From Clostridia bacterium (GTDB lineage Bacteria; Bacillota; Clostridia; Oscillospirales; Acutalibacteraceae), in contig CAAEIM010000013.1 in assembly GCA_900755995.1 (NCBI GenBank), positions 1-14,228 on the forward strand: a stretch of DNA of 14,228 bases, in the 5' to 3' direction. Shown in pieces: positions 6,553 through 12,091 of this stretch (within the stretch, counting starts at the first letter, position 1; the number at the start of each line of letters is the position of its first letter). The notes beneath the pieces are model-generated. The model ran no database searches. It saw nothing but the letters and a program-made list of their open reading frames with translations, and was not told the DNA's origin. Position numbers and translations under genes: made by a program.

Positions 6553-6651
6553 TTATACCTCCGTTAAGTCATCGTTTTTCTTGCCGTTTACTGTCAAATG
6601 CGATTTTTTACTTACATACTCAGCACAAATATCGGCAAATGATAAATACAT
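6553..6651 (-). CDS. Short leader ORF (32 aa) immediately upstream of feoA
   Basis: ATG at 6651-6649 opens 32 codons, ending with TAA at 6555-6553, one base before the feoA ATG. Its last codons (ACG GAG GTA TAA) contain the feoA Shine-Dalgarno, so ribosomes finishing it would sit on the feoA start. The peptide begins MYLSFADICAEYVSKK, with one Cys. I recognise no family. A weak GAGTGG lies seven bases before the ATG, and a stop codon lies just upstream in frame. It falls inside the predicted feo transcript (start near 6709). It may be a coupled leader peptide or a chance frame; synonymous conservation would decide. Confidence 0.35.
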   Translation of the reverse strand: MYLSFADICAEYVSKKSHLTVNGKKNDDLTEV

Positions 6652-6688
6652 AGACTAACCACTCTAATTAGTGTAAAACTCACTCAGC

Positions 6689-6711
6689 AAAAGTTAGCCT
6701 AACCTAACTTT
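6689..6711 (-). promoter_or_regulatory. DtxR/IdeR-like iron operator at the feo start site
   Basis: AAAGTTAG (6690-6697) and CTAACTTT (6704-6711) are perfect 8-base inverted arms around CCTAAC. The segment 6689-6707 agrees at 16 of 19 positions with the IdeR/DtxR box TTAGGTTAGCCTAACCTAA, as I recall it. It covers the predicted transcription start, so an Fe(II)-loaded repressor would block initiation. No regulator gene is in the window. Confidence 0.75.
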
Positions 6712-6715
6712 ATAC

Positions 6716-6744
6716 AGTATACTATAAATGCATATATATGTCAA
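6716..6744 (-). promoter_or_regulatory. feo operon promoter
   Basis: On the minus strand a perfect TTGACA (6744-6739), a 17-base spacer and TATACT (6721-6716) form a near-consensus housekeeping promoter. Transcription should start near 6709, inside the iron operator, leaving a leader of about 158 bases before feoA. Confidence 0.85.
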
Positions 6745-6906
6745 CTATTTTTTATAAACAAATTTATTTCAGTGTAATTTCAGCAATTTAACAAATTTTT
6801 GAATTTTTGAATTATAATTTTCATAAATTAATACATTCTTTAAATTCCTGTCGCATAAAAATACAAATCAATACTATGAATATATTAATCTAAATATTAC
6901 AGCACA

Positions 6907-6922
6907 AAGGTATATATACCTT
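6907..6922 (+). promoter_or_regulatory. Perfect 16-bp palindrome upstream of the HD gene
   Basis: AAGGTATATATACCTT is an exact palindrome located 11 bases before the -35 of the downstream promoter. It has no T-run or loop suitable for a terminator, so an activator or repressor site is the likeliest reading. The rest of 6745-6906 is AT-rich and shows nothing I can name. Confidence 0.35.
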
Positions 6923-6932
6923 ATCATAAACA

Positions 6933-6961
6933 TTGCGCAGAAATTCTGATCATGGTATAAT
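6933..6961 (+). promoter_or_regulatory. Promoter of the HD-domain / phosphatase unit
   Basis: TTGCGC (6933-6938), a 17-base spacer and TATAAT (6956-6961) with an upstream TGG give an extended -10 promoter. The predicted start near 6968 leaves a leader of about 48 bases. Confidence 0.65.
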
Positions 6962-7015
6962 TAGTAAACAAATTGTCGGTAAACCTGAATTTTTGATTTG
7001 AAGGGAGAACGCATT

Positions 7016-7534
7016 GTGATTAATAAATTACATTTTGAAATGATTAATCTTTATCAAGGAGATCCAAAGAGAATCCAACATTTTTGCAAGGTGCACAGCT
7101 ATGCTAAGCTTATTGGTGAAGCTGAGAATATTGACAGAAATACATTATTCATTCTTGAAGCCGCAGCATTAACACATGATATAGGGATTCATAAATGTGA
7201 GGAAATATATGGTAATTGCAACGGGAAACTCCAAGAAAAAGAAGGTCCGTCTATTGCGAAAAAAATGCTCTCTGATTTGGGCTTTGATAATGAAGTTTCA
7301 AAAAGGGTTCAGTACCTTATAGCACATCATCATACATACACTGACATAGACGGAATTGATTATCAGATACTGGTGGAGGCAGATTTTCTTGTAAATATGC
7401 ACGAGGATAAGCTGTCCTCAGAAGCAATAAAATCAGCTTACAATAAAATTTTTAAATCAAATTCAGGAAAGAAAATATGTGAAAAAATGTTTTTTGTGTT
7501 AGATTCGGATAAGCTTACAGCAAATCGATACTAA
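7016..7534 (+). CDS. HD-domain phosphohydrolase
   Basis: A 172-aa soluble protein with the metal-binding pattern of HD-superfamily phosphohydrolases: H27 (KVHSYA), the H54-D55 doublet in ALTHDIGIH, a histidine run H104-H106 and D123 (EADFL). This is a single compact HD domain, close to small YqeK/uncharacterised hydrolases. The substrate cannot be told; nucleotides or phosphate monoesters are typical of the superfamily. I chose GTG 7016 because AAGGGAG at 7001-7007 lies eight bases before it; a TTG 18 bases upstream lacks a ribosome site. It is probably co-transcribed with the phosphatase 54 bases downstream, since no terminator lies between them. The base composition is more AT-rich than the flanking housekeeping genes. 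Confidence 0.8.
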   Translation: MINKLHFEMINLYQGDPKRIQHFCKVHSYAKLIGEAENIDRNTLFILEAAALTHDIGIHKCEEIYGNCNGKLQEKEGPSIAKKMLSDLGFDNEVSKRVQYLIAHHHTYTDIDGIDYQILVEADFLVNMHEDKLSSEAIKSAYNKIFKSNSGKKICEKMFFVLDSDKLTANRY

Positions 7535-7588
7535 CAGCCAAGCCCTTACAAACATTACGCTTTTCAGCTTTTTAGATTGGAGAAAATT

Positions 7589-8050
7589 ATGATAAAAGTA
7601 TTATTCATCTGTCACGGCAATATTTGCCGCTCGCCTATGGCAGAATTTGTATTTAAAAAGATAGTTGCTGACAAAGGATTTTCCGAAAAATTCTTGATTG
7701 ATTCTGCTGCCACAAGCACAGAGGAAATCGGAAACGGAATTCACTCCGGCACAAAAAATAAGCTCACTGAAATGAATATTCCGTTTACCCGCCACCGTGC
7801 TGTTCAGATAACCAAGGCTGATTACGAAAAATACGATTATCTTATCGGTATGGATTCTATGAATCTGCGCAATATGCAGCGAATTTTTGGTTTTGACAGT
7901 CAGCACAAAATTCACAGACTGCTTGACTTCACCTCTTATCCGCACGATGTAGCCGACCCTTGGTACACCGGAAATTTTGACATTACATATGATGACGTCA
8001 ATGCAGGCTGCAGCGCACTCTTTGACTACATTTTAGAGCATAATTTTTAA
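7589..8050 (+). CDS. Low-molecular-weight protein tyrosine phosphatase
   Basis: A 153-aa cytoplasmic phosphatase. The P-loop C8-HGNIC-R14-S15 near the N-terminus is the family's C-x5-R signature. The catalytic acid is D123 in DPWY, and GMDSMN (87-92) is also typical. Length is normal for the family, which includes YfkJ, Wzb and PtpA. Many members act on tyrosine- or arginine-phosphorylated proteins, but nothing here identifies a substrate, and no kinase or capsule genes are adjacent. ATG 7589 has GGAGA five bases upstream; an in-frame TTG at 7577 overlaps that ribosome site and is rejected. The gene is the second and last of its unit. Confidence 0.93.
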   Translation: MIKVLFICHGNICRSPMAEFVFKKIVADKGFSEKFLIDSAATSTEEIGNGIHSGTKNKLTEMNIPFTRHRAVQITKADYEKYDYLIGMDSMNLRNMQRIFGFDSQHKIHRLLDFTSYPHDVADPWYTGNFDITYDDVNAGCSALFDYILEHNF

Positions 8051-8087
8051 AGCAGCTAATAAATTTTTAATAAAGCCATAAACTAAC

Positions 8088-8134
8088 ATCGGAGCATACA
8101 GCGCAAAGCTATATACTCCGATTTGGTTTTTTAT
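8088..8134 (+). terminator. Terminator after the tyrosine phosphatase gene
   Basis: ATCGGAG (8088-8094) and CTCCGAT (8116-8122) form a 7-bp stem with further ATA/TAT pairing inside. The stem is followed by TTGGTTTTTTATT. It separates the plus-strand phosphatase from the convergent spore-protein gene. Confidence 0.75.
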
Positions 8135-8169
8135 TCTGTTATTAATTCAATAAAGAAAATCAGAAAAAA

Positions 8170-8367
8170 TTATTTCATACTGTTTTCGTATGACTCAATC
8201 ATCTTTTTAACCATCTGTCCACCGACTGAGCCTGCTTCTCTTGATGTTAAGTCGCCGTTGTAGCCCTGCTTAAGATTTACACCTACTTCGTTTGCGCACT
8301 CCATCTTAAAACGTTCCATTGCTTCCTTTGCCTGTGGTACATTAAGCTGATTGTTATTACTTGACAT
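8170..8367 (-). CDS. Alpha/beta-type small acid-soluble spore protein
   Basis: A 65-aa DNA-binding protein that coats and protects forespore DNA. The conserved core is present: an N-terminal helix around PQAKEAMERFK (11-21), and a C-terminal region with GVNLKQGYNGDLTSREAGSV, including the GYNGD turn and the GGQMVKKMI helix. A glutamate suited to germination-protease cleavage lies in ANEVGV. The ATG at 8367 has AAAGGAGA at 8383-8376. A CATATTA (8487-8481) fits the -10 pattern CATNNTA of sigma-G promoters, but no good -35 was found and the leader would be long. A degraded paralogue lies at 10701-10810. Confidence 0.93.
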   Translation of the reverse strand: MSSNNNQLNVPQAKEAMERFKMECANEVGVNLKQGYNGDLTSREAGSVGGQMVKKMIESYENSMK

Positions 8368-8413
8368 ATTGGTTTTCTCCTTTTTAATTTTTATTTTTTA
8401 ATTATTTTATATT

Positions 8414-8585
8414 TTAAGCGTCAGGTTCAACCTCTTGATTTCCTTCCGCAATAGTATTGTTTGCGGTCGCTTTTGATTTATAATATGTAATTTTTTCATA
8501 TATTTTTATAAAAATAAGCCTACTTCCGCCGTTCTCTGCGGTCTTTCCATTCCTCCACCTTTTGTTTCACACTATTATTGTCCAC
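8414..8585 (-). pseudogene. Coding-like debris upstream of the spore-protein gene
   Basis: Two overlapping minus-strand frames read like protein C-termini without usable starts. One (8585-8520) ends in VEEWKDRRERRK. The other (8566-8414, 50 codons) ends in AEGNQEVEPDA. Neither has a ribosome site or recognised family. Together with the frame at 8705-8598 they may be pieces of one gene split by frameshifts. This fills the otherwise gene-free stretch between the spore-protein gene and the 198-aa gene. The evidence is only amino-acid plausibility. Confidence 0.2.
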
Positions 8586-8597
8586 TAATATTAAACA

Positions 8598-8705
8598 TCA
8601 GAGGATGAAGCCCCTTTTCTTTTCTTGCTCAGCTGCATTAATCATAGCACGGTATAAGTTTTTGTGTAAGCTATTCCTCTCTTCTCTCAGCAAAATACAT
8701 TCCAT
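8598..8705 (-). CDS. Short ORF (35 aa) overlapping the end of the 198-aa gene
   Basis: ATG at 8705-8703 opens 35 codons to a TGA at 8600-8598, overlapping the last 35 bases of the upstream gene in another frame. The product is highly charged and helical-looking, ending AAEQEKKRGFIL. An AAAGAG lies very close (about one base) before the ATG, so the ribosome site is poor. It could be a coupled small protein or a displaced C-terminal piece of a damaged gene. No family recognised. Confidence 0.25.
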   Translation of the reverse strand: MECILLREERNSLHKNLYRAMINAAEQEKKRGFIL

Positions 8706-9267
8706 GCTCTTTGTAATTATCCGGAATAGAATAGATATCCACGCCATCAATTTCACATATACCGGTTTCTCCGTAATTTTCCTTGGAAAATGTATCCCAT
8801 GCTGTAATTAAATCTTCGGTCTTCGTGATATTGTACTTTTTTAGAAAATCCTCATAATTTTCAGGATTTTGTGTATAAATTGTCATTACATTATATTTGT
8901 CAAACAATATTTCTTCACTGCTTTCGTGCCCTCCGAAACCAAAGCAATTCATCCCGTCATCAATAAGCAAATCTCCGATATCTAAAAGAATACTCTTTAC
9001 TTTTTCCTGACTGCAACCGTCAATATAGAAAACGTCCTTATGTCTGCTAATTAATTCACCACTTTCACCTTTAAGTTCATCATTCCAATTCGTAGGTATC
9101 TCTAAAATGAAAAATAGCCATTCACTATGCATATCAATAAATTCAAGCATCATATTTTTTACTTTGTCAGTGCCGACATTTGCAACAATCCTGTTTTCGT
9201 GTATTTCATATTGTTCTGATAATTTCTCGGGAAAAGGAACAGAACAACCCTTTTTCATTTGTAACAT
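8671..9267 (-). CDS. Hypothetical protein, 198 aa, possible cassette member
   Basis: I do not recognise this protein. It is soluble, acidic, without signal peptide or membrane helix, and mixes beta-like and helical stretches. Notable features are a glycine-rich FGFGGHESSEE turn near the middle and a Trp/Tyr-rich C-terminal half (ITAWDTFSKENYG). Size and acidity are those of many immunity or substrate-binding accessory proteins, but this is only an impression. ATG 9267 has a strong AAAGGAG at 9280-9274, six bases upstream. The gene follows the HTH gene by 43 bases with no terminator, so it is probably in the same transcript. A 35-codon frame overlaps its 3' end. Confidence 0.75.
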   Translation of the reverse strand: MLQMKKGCSVPFPEKLSEQYEIHENRIVANVGTDKVKNMMLEFIDMHSEWLFFILEIPTNWNDELKGESGELISRHKDVFYIDGCSQEKVKSILLDIGDLLIDDGMNCFGFGGHESSEEILFDKYNVMTIYTQNPENYEDFLKKYNITKTEDLITAWDTFSKENYGETGICEIDGVDIYSIPDNYKEHGMYFAERREE

Positions 9268-9310
9268 AGTTAGCTCCTTTCAAAACATATTTTTCGGTTC
9301 TGTTTTCATA

Positions 9311-9829
9311 TTAGCATTCGTTTACGAACGCTAATATTTTTCTCGCCGTATCTAAGCTTACTTTGCTTGTGTCTTCATTTTTTAAAAACGCATTTACATT
9401 TCCGGGATTAAGATTCAGCTCTTTATATATACGATAATTTGTCACACATTTAGCTTGCTTGACTTCTGAAATTCTCCTATACATCACCATTTTTAGCCTG
9501 TCTTCCTGTTCCTTGCGGTTTTGCTGATATAAATAATTATTATAAACCGTCCTGTATTCACTCAAGCTGTCATTCTGTAAATAGAACTCCGCATTATCGT
9601 TATTAAGTCCTCTAAGCCTTTCGCAGGATTTGTTCAGATAATCGAATTTCTTTAATAACTTACCTCTCAGATTTTCTTCTGTGTACATCACTAAATACAA
9701 AGTTAATGTATCCTTTAATCTGGCGTTGCTGCCGGCAAGCTGAGAAAAGGTATAAAGAGATGTGCTGTTAAAACCTGATAGCTCCTGAAGCTGTGAAAGC
9801 AAATAACCTTTTAATGTCAATTTTCTCAT
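9311..9829 (-). CDS. Helical protein with C-terminal helix-turn-helix
   Basis: A 172-aa, mostly helical basic protein. Residues 1-125 are predicted helices rich in Leu/Tyr/Arg, with a charged, possibly coiled-coil stretch about 95-125. Residues 131-169 (NYRIYKELNLNPGNVNAFLK, then a SLDTARKIL helix) have the spacing of a Cro/XRE-type helix-turn-helix, suggesting DNA binding and autoregulation. Its ATG overlaps the stop of the nucleotidyltransferase gene (ATGA), and AAGGAG lies seven bases upstream, so the two are an obligate pair in origin. The context suggests the antitoxin/regulator-like half of a nucleotidyltransferase two-gene module (AbiE- or MNT-like logic), but I cannot assign a named family. 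The ORF is intact even though its partner is frameshifted. Confidence 0.75.
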   Translation of the reverse strand: MRKLTLKGYLLSQLQELSGFNSTSLYTFSQLAGSNARLKDTLTLYLVMYTEENLRGKLLKKFDYLNKSCERLRGLNNDNAEFYLQNDSLSEYRTVYNNYLYQQNRKEQEDRLKMVMYRRISEVKQAKCVTNYRIYKELNLNPGNVNAFLKNEDTSKVSLDTARKILAFVNEC

Positions 9830-10340
9830 CTAAATCTCTCCTTATAGTTTTCATAATTCGATTTCAAAGCATTTATGTCAAAGTCATTAAGCATACCGTA
9901 ACAAACCTCATCAACCAACTCATCTAACAATTTCCAGTTTAAATCTTTATATACCAGCTCGTTTTCAATATCTTCAATATCCTTTTCTCTCATAGAGCAC
10001 AATTTTGAAATAACCAAATCTTCAAGTGATATTGTATAGAATTTCACTTTTGTTGTAGGAATATCAACCTCAATAATTCTGTCAAGATAATCTTCGGGAA
10101 AGTTAATCCGATATGCGTTTACATTCATATTTATGTTGTATGTTTCTAAAAGTGGTTTAATTTCATCACTTGATTTATCGAATCTATATCGTGCGTTGAC
10201 CTGTAAATCTTCTCCATCAAAACAAGCGCACTACCACCAACTATTACACACGAATAAATATCAGATGTAGTGTCCAACAAAGCCATATCACTATCAACCT
10301 GCAAAAGCCTGTCAATTATTTCTTTTCTAAATAAGCCCAT
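9826..10340 (-). pseudogene. Nucleotidyltransferase (DUF6036/AbiEii-like), frameshifted
   Basis: Two frames join into one protein of about 171 aa. The first (10340 to about 10180) gives the nucleotidyltransferase core VGGSALVLMEKIYRSTHDID, with G35-G36-S37 and the metal ligands D51 and D53. The second (from 10179) continues DKSSDEIKPLLETYNINMNV, then FPEDYLDRIIEVDIPTTKV, FYTISLEDLVISKL and KDIEDIE, ending YKERFR. Only two bases separate the two in-frame parts, so a single-base loss near 10180 explains the break. The order and motifs fit small polymerase-beta-fold nucleotidyltransferases annotated, as I remember, as DUF6036 and related to AbiEii/MNT toxin-antitoxin components. AAGGAA precedes the ATG at 10340 by about five bases. 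No slippery run is visible at the break, so decay or a sequencing error is likelier than programmed frameshifting. Confidence 0.75.
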
Positions 10341-10373
10341 TAATATTCCTTATTTATCAATATTACTTTTTCA

Positions 10374-10386
10374 ATAATAGTATTAT
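10374..10386 (-). promoter_or_regulatory. 13-bp palindrome at the cassette start site
   Basis: ATAATA-G-TATTAT is a perfect inverted repeat centred about ten bases beyond the nucleotidyltransferase -10, around the expected transcription start. The octamer CAATAATA occurs here (10372-10379) and again above the -35 (10437-10444). It is a reasonable operator for the HTH protein of the same transcript, though AT-rich palindromes are common by chance. Confidence 0.35.
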
Positions 10387-10395
10387 GCTATTCAT

Positions 10396-10423
10396 ATTAT
10401 ATTATTATTTTTTCCTTTGTCAA
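10396..10423 (-). promoter_or_regulatory. Promoter of the nucleotidyltransferase/HTH cassette
   Basis: On the minus strand a perfect TTGACA (10423-10418), a 16-base spacer and a perfect TATAAT (10401-10396). It drives the frameshifted nucleotidyltransferase and the genes behind it, and is strong enough that transcription probably continues despite the frameshift. Confidence 0.75.
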
Positions 10424-10530
10424 TGTAATATCCACTCAATAATATTGTAAAAATTTTAAAAGTAATAGCCAATTTTTTATATTTCGCAGTTATATCATCA
10501 CATAATTATTATTGTTGTCAGATTATATTA

Positions 10531-10572
10531 AAAAGTCCTCGAAAAGCTGAGCGTTTTTCAGCCTTTCGAGGA
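10531..10572 (-). terminator. Terminator, probably of the degraded spore-protein locus
   Basis: TCCTCGAAAAGCTGA (10536-10550) and TCAGCCTTTCGAGGA (10558-10572) form a 15-bp stem with one mismatch and a 7-base loop. The minus strand continues CTTTTTAA; the plus strand has GATATTTTTTATTG, so it could work both ways. The only candidate template feeding it is the minus-strand spore-protein remnant at 10810-10701. It also shields the cassette promoter. The AT-rich stretch 10445-10530 shows nothing else. Confidence 0.75.
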
Positions 10573-10700
10573 TTGATATTTTTTATTGAATTAATTCTTG
10601 AAAAATGCGATATACAAGCCGTTTTTAATAGGTTACTCTCACCTGATATGTAACTTCCTGACGGTGTCTTTCGACATTGCGGTTATTTCGTATGTAGCTC

Positions 10701-10810
10701 TTATTTCGTACGGGTAACATCTTTAACCATCTGTCCGCCTACTGAGCCTGCTTCTCCTGATGTTAAGTCACCGTTGTAGCCCCCTTAAGATTTACGCCTA
10801 CTTCCGCCAC
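10701..10810 (-). pseudogene. Degraded alpha/beta SASP paralogue
   Basis: The segment matches the intact spore-protein gene closely: AEVGVNLK, then GYNGDLTSGEAGSVGGQMVK, then a short DVTRTK tail with its own TAA at 10703-10701. The run of five G residues before GCTAC should have six to stay in frame, so one G has been lost. Upstream of AEVG the frame meets a TAG within two codons and no N-terminal helix or ATG with a ribosome site remains. It is therefore truncated and frameshifted, and the C-terminal stretch is the best-preserved part. Serine-glycine (SGE) replaces SRE of the intact copy. A terminator lies about 130 bases downstream. Confidence 0.85.
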
Positions 10811-10865
10811 CTAACTCATTATTATATGTGCAAGAAAATAAGTAAGATAATAAGGAAAATATCTC

Positions 10866-10914
10866 AAAAAATGACTGCAATCCTATCCTTTCGGTAGATT
10901 TGCAGTCATTTTTA
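10866..10914 (-). terminator. Terminator of the fhs-tsaE-tsaB-rpiB operon
   Basis: AAAATGACTGCAA (10868-10880) pairs with TTGCAGTCATTTT (10900-10912), with imperfect inner pairing around a TTTC loop. On the minus strand it is followed by a T-run (10870-10866). It starts about 20 bases after the rpiB stop. Confidence 0.85.
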
Positions 10915-10934
10915 TACTTTAAACTTTAGTTAAA

Positions 10935-11387
10935 TCATTCAGGCTTGAAAGTGCCTGCCTCGATTTCGTCAATCATTGCAAGACGTTTAAGGTGTCTGCC
11001 GCCCTCCTCGGGGGTGTTAAGGAAAATCTCAGTAAACCTTACGGCTTCCTCTTCGCTTGTAACTCTGCCGCCCATACAAAGAATATTTGCGTGGTTGTGT
11101 CTGCGTGTCATTTCTGCGGAAAATTCATTGCCGACTACAGCGGCACGGATTCCCTTTACCTTGTTTGCAGCCATTGAAATGCCAATTCCCGTACCGCAGC
11201 AAAGAATGCCAAGCTCACATTCGCCGTTTGCAACTGCAGCTGCAACCTTATATCCATATACAGGATAGTCAACGCTTTCCGTGCTGTAAGTACCAAAATC
11301 CTTGTATTCTATTCCTTTTTCGTCAAGATATTTTTTTATTGCGCAGATAAGATTATATCCGCCGTGGTCACATCCGAGTGCTAACAT
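10935..11387 (-). CDS. rpiB: Ribose-5-phosphate isomerase B
   Basis: A 150-aa cytoplasmic enzyme interconverting ribulose-5-phosphate and ribose-5-phosphate in the non-oxidative pentose phosphate pathway. Signatures are DHGG (7-10), the catalytic C64 in LCCGTGIGIS, RRHNHANIL with H99, and the phosphate-binding R131 in GGRHLKRL. Length is as usual for RpiB. LacA/LacB galactose-6-phosphate isomerases and AlsB are relatives, but there are no sugar-operon genes nearby. The ATG overlaps the tsaB stop by 7 bases, and GGAGG within the tsaB end lies seven bases before it. It is last in a four-gene operon. Confidence 0.93.
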   Translation of the reverse strand: MLALGCDHGGYNLICAIKKYLDEKGIEYKDFGTYSTESVDYPVYGYKVAAAVANGECELGILCCGTGIGISMAANKVKGIRAAVVGNEFSAEMTRRHNHANILCMGGRVTSEEEAVRFTEIFLNTPEEGGRHLKRLAMIDEIEAGTFKPE

Positions 11388-12091
11388 TTCTTTTCCTCCA
11401 TTTTCTTTTTCAGTTCTCTTTCAGCCTGCGGCAGTCTTAAATAAATCGGCATAAGCTGAGCTGCCGAAAGAGTTTCCCCGTCATTATATTTCCTTAAAGC
11501 AATTATCGCCGTTGAAGCCGCTCTTTGAAATCTCAGGTTCAGCGGAGCAAGCACTACATTTGGCAATAATTCTTTCATAGCATTATAACAAAGCTGTGCG
11601 CCGTCACCAACAAGCATAATTTCTTCATTACACCCTCTAAGCTCATCGCAAAGCTCTGAAATTGACAACGCTCTGTCCTCGCACAGTCTTTGAATTTCTT
11701 TGCCGTCACATCTGAAAAGTGCATTGTAAACCTGAGAACAGCGGGCGTCCATCACCGAGCATATAATGCACTTTGAACACTGCAAATTATATGCAAGGCT
11801 TTCAAGTGTTGAAACCTCAATACAGGGCAGTTCGTCGGCAAAAGCAAGTCCCTTTGCCGCTGCAACTCCGATTCTTACACCCGTAAACGAACCCGGCCCG
11901 CAGTTTACGGCTATTGCGTCAACATCTAAAATTTTTGTGTCGGTATTTGAAAGCAGGCTTTCAATCATCGGCATAAGGGTTCTGCTGTGCGTAAGCTTTG
12001 TATTTATAAAAAACTCACCGATTATTTTTTCCTCGTCACAAAGAGCTGCCGAAGCTGCTGTTGCGCTTGTATCTATTGCAAGAATTTTCAT
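11381..12091 (-). CDS. tsaB: tRNA t6A modification protein TsaB
   Basis: A 236-aa ASKHA-fold protein that dimerises with TsaD (absent here) in threonylcarbamoyl transfer to A37 of ANN-decoding tRNAs. The N-terminus has ILAIDTSATAASAAL and H35 of THS. The family hallmark CGPGSFTGVRIGVAAAKGLA lies at about 64-83. TsaB is often degenerate in its own active site, which is normal because it acts as a scaffold. The gene overlaps tsaE by 4 bases (ATGA) and rpiB by 7 bases. The common neighbours rimI and tsaD do not follow; rpiB does. The length is typical. Confidence 0.93.
   Translation of the reverse strand: MKILAIDTSATAASAALCDEEKIIGEFFINTKLTHSRTLMPMIESLLSNTDTKILDVDAIAVNCGPGSFTGVRIGVAAAKGLAFADELPCIEVSTLESLAYNLQCSKCIICSVMDARCSQVYNALFRCDGKEIQRLCEDRALSISELCDELRGCNEEIMLVGDGAQLCYNAMKELLPNVVLAPLNLRFQRAASTAIIALRKYNDGETLSAAQLMPIYLRLPQAERELKKKMEEKKC

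Noticed and set aside
6998..7015. TTG 6998 as start of the HD-domain protein
   Set aside because: No ribosome site precedes it; AAGGGAG at 7001-7007 fits GTG 7016.
8423..8467. Small inverted repeats (AGGTT-C-AACCT, and CCGCAA/TTGCGG) upstream of the SASP gene
   Set aside because: Stems of five or six bases without a T-run or matching second sites; not enough for a terminator or an operator call.
10172..10190. Programmed ribosomal frameshift in the nucleotidyltransferase
   Set aside because: There is no homopolymer or X-XXY-YYZ slippery sequence at the break and no obvious stimulatory stem just downstream.
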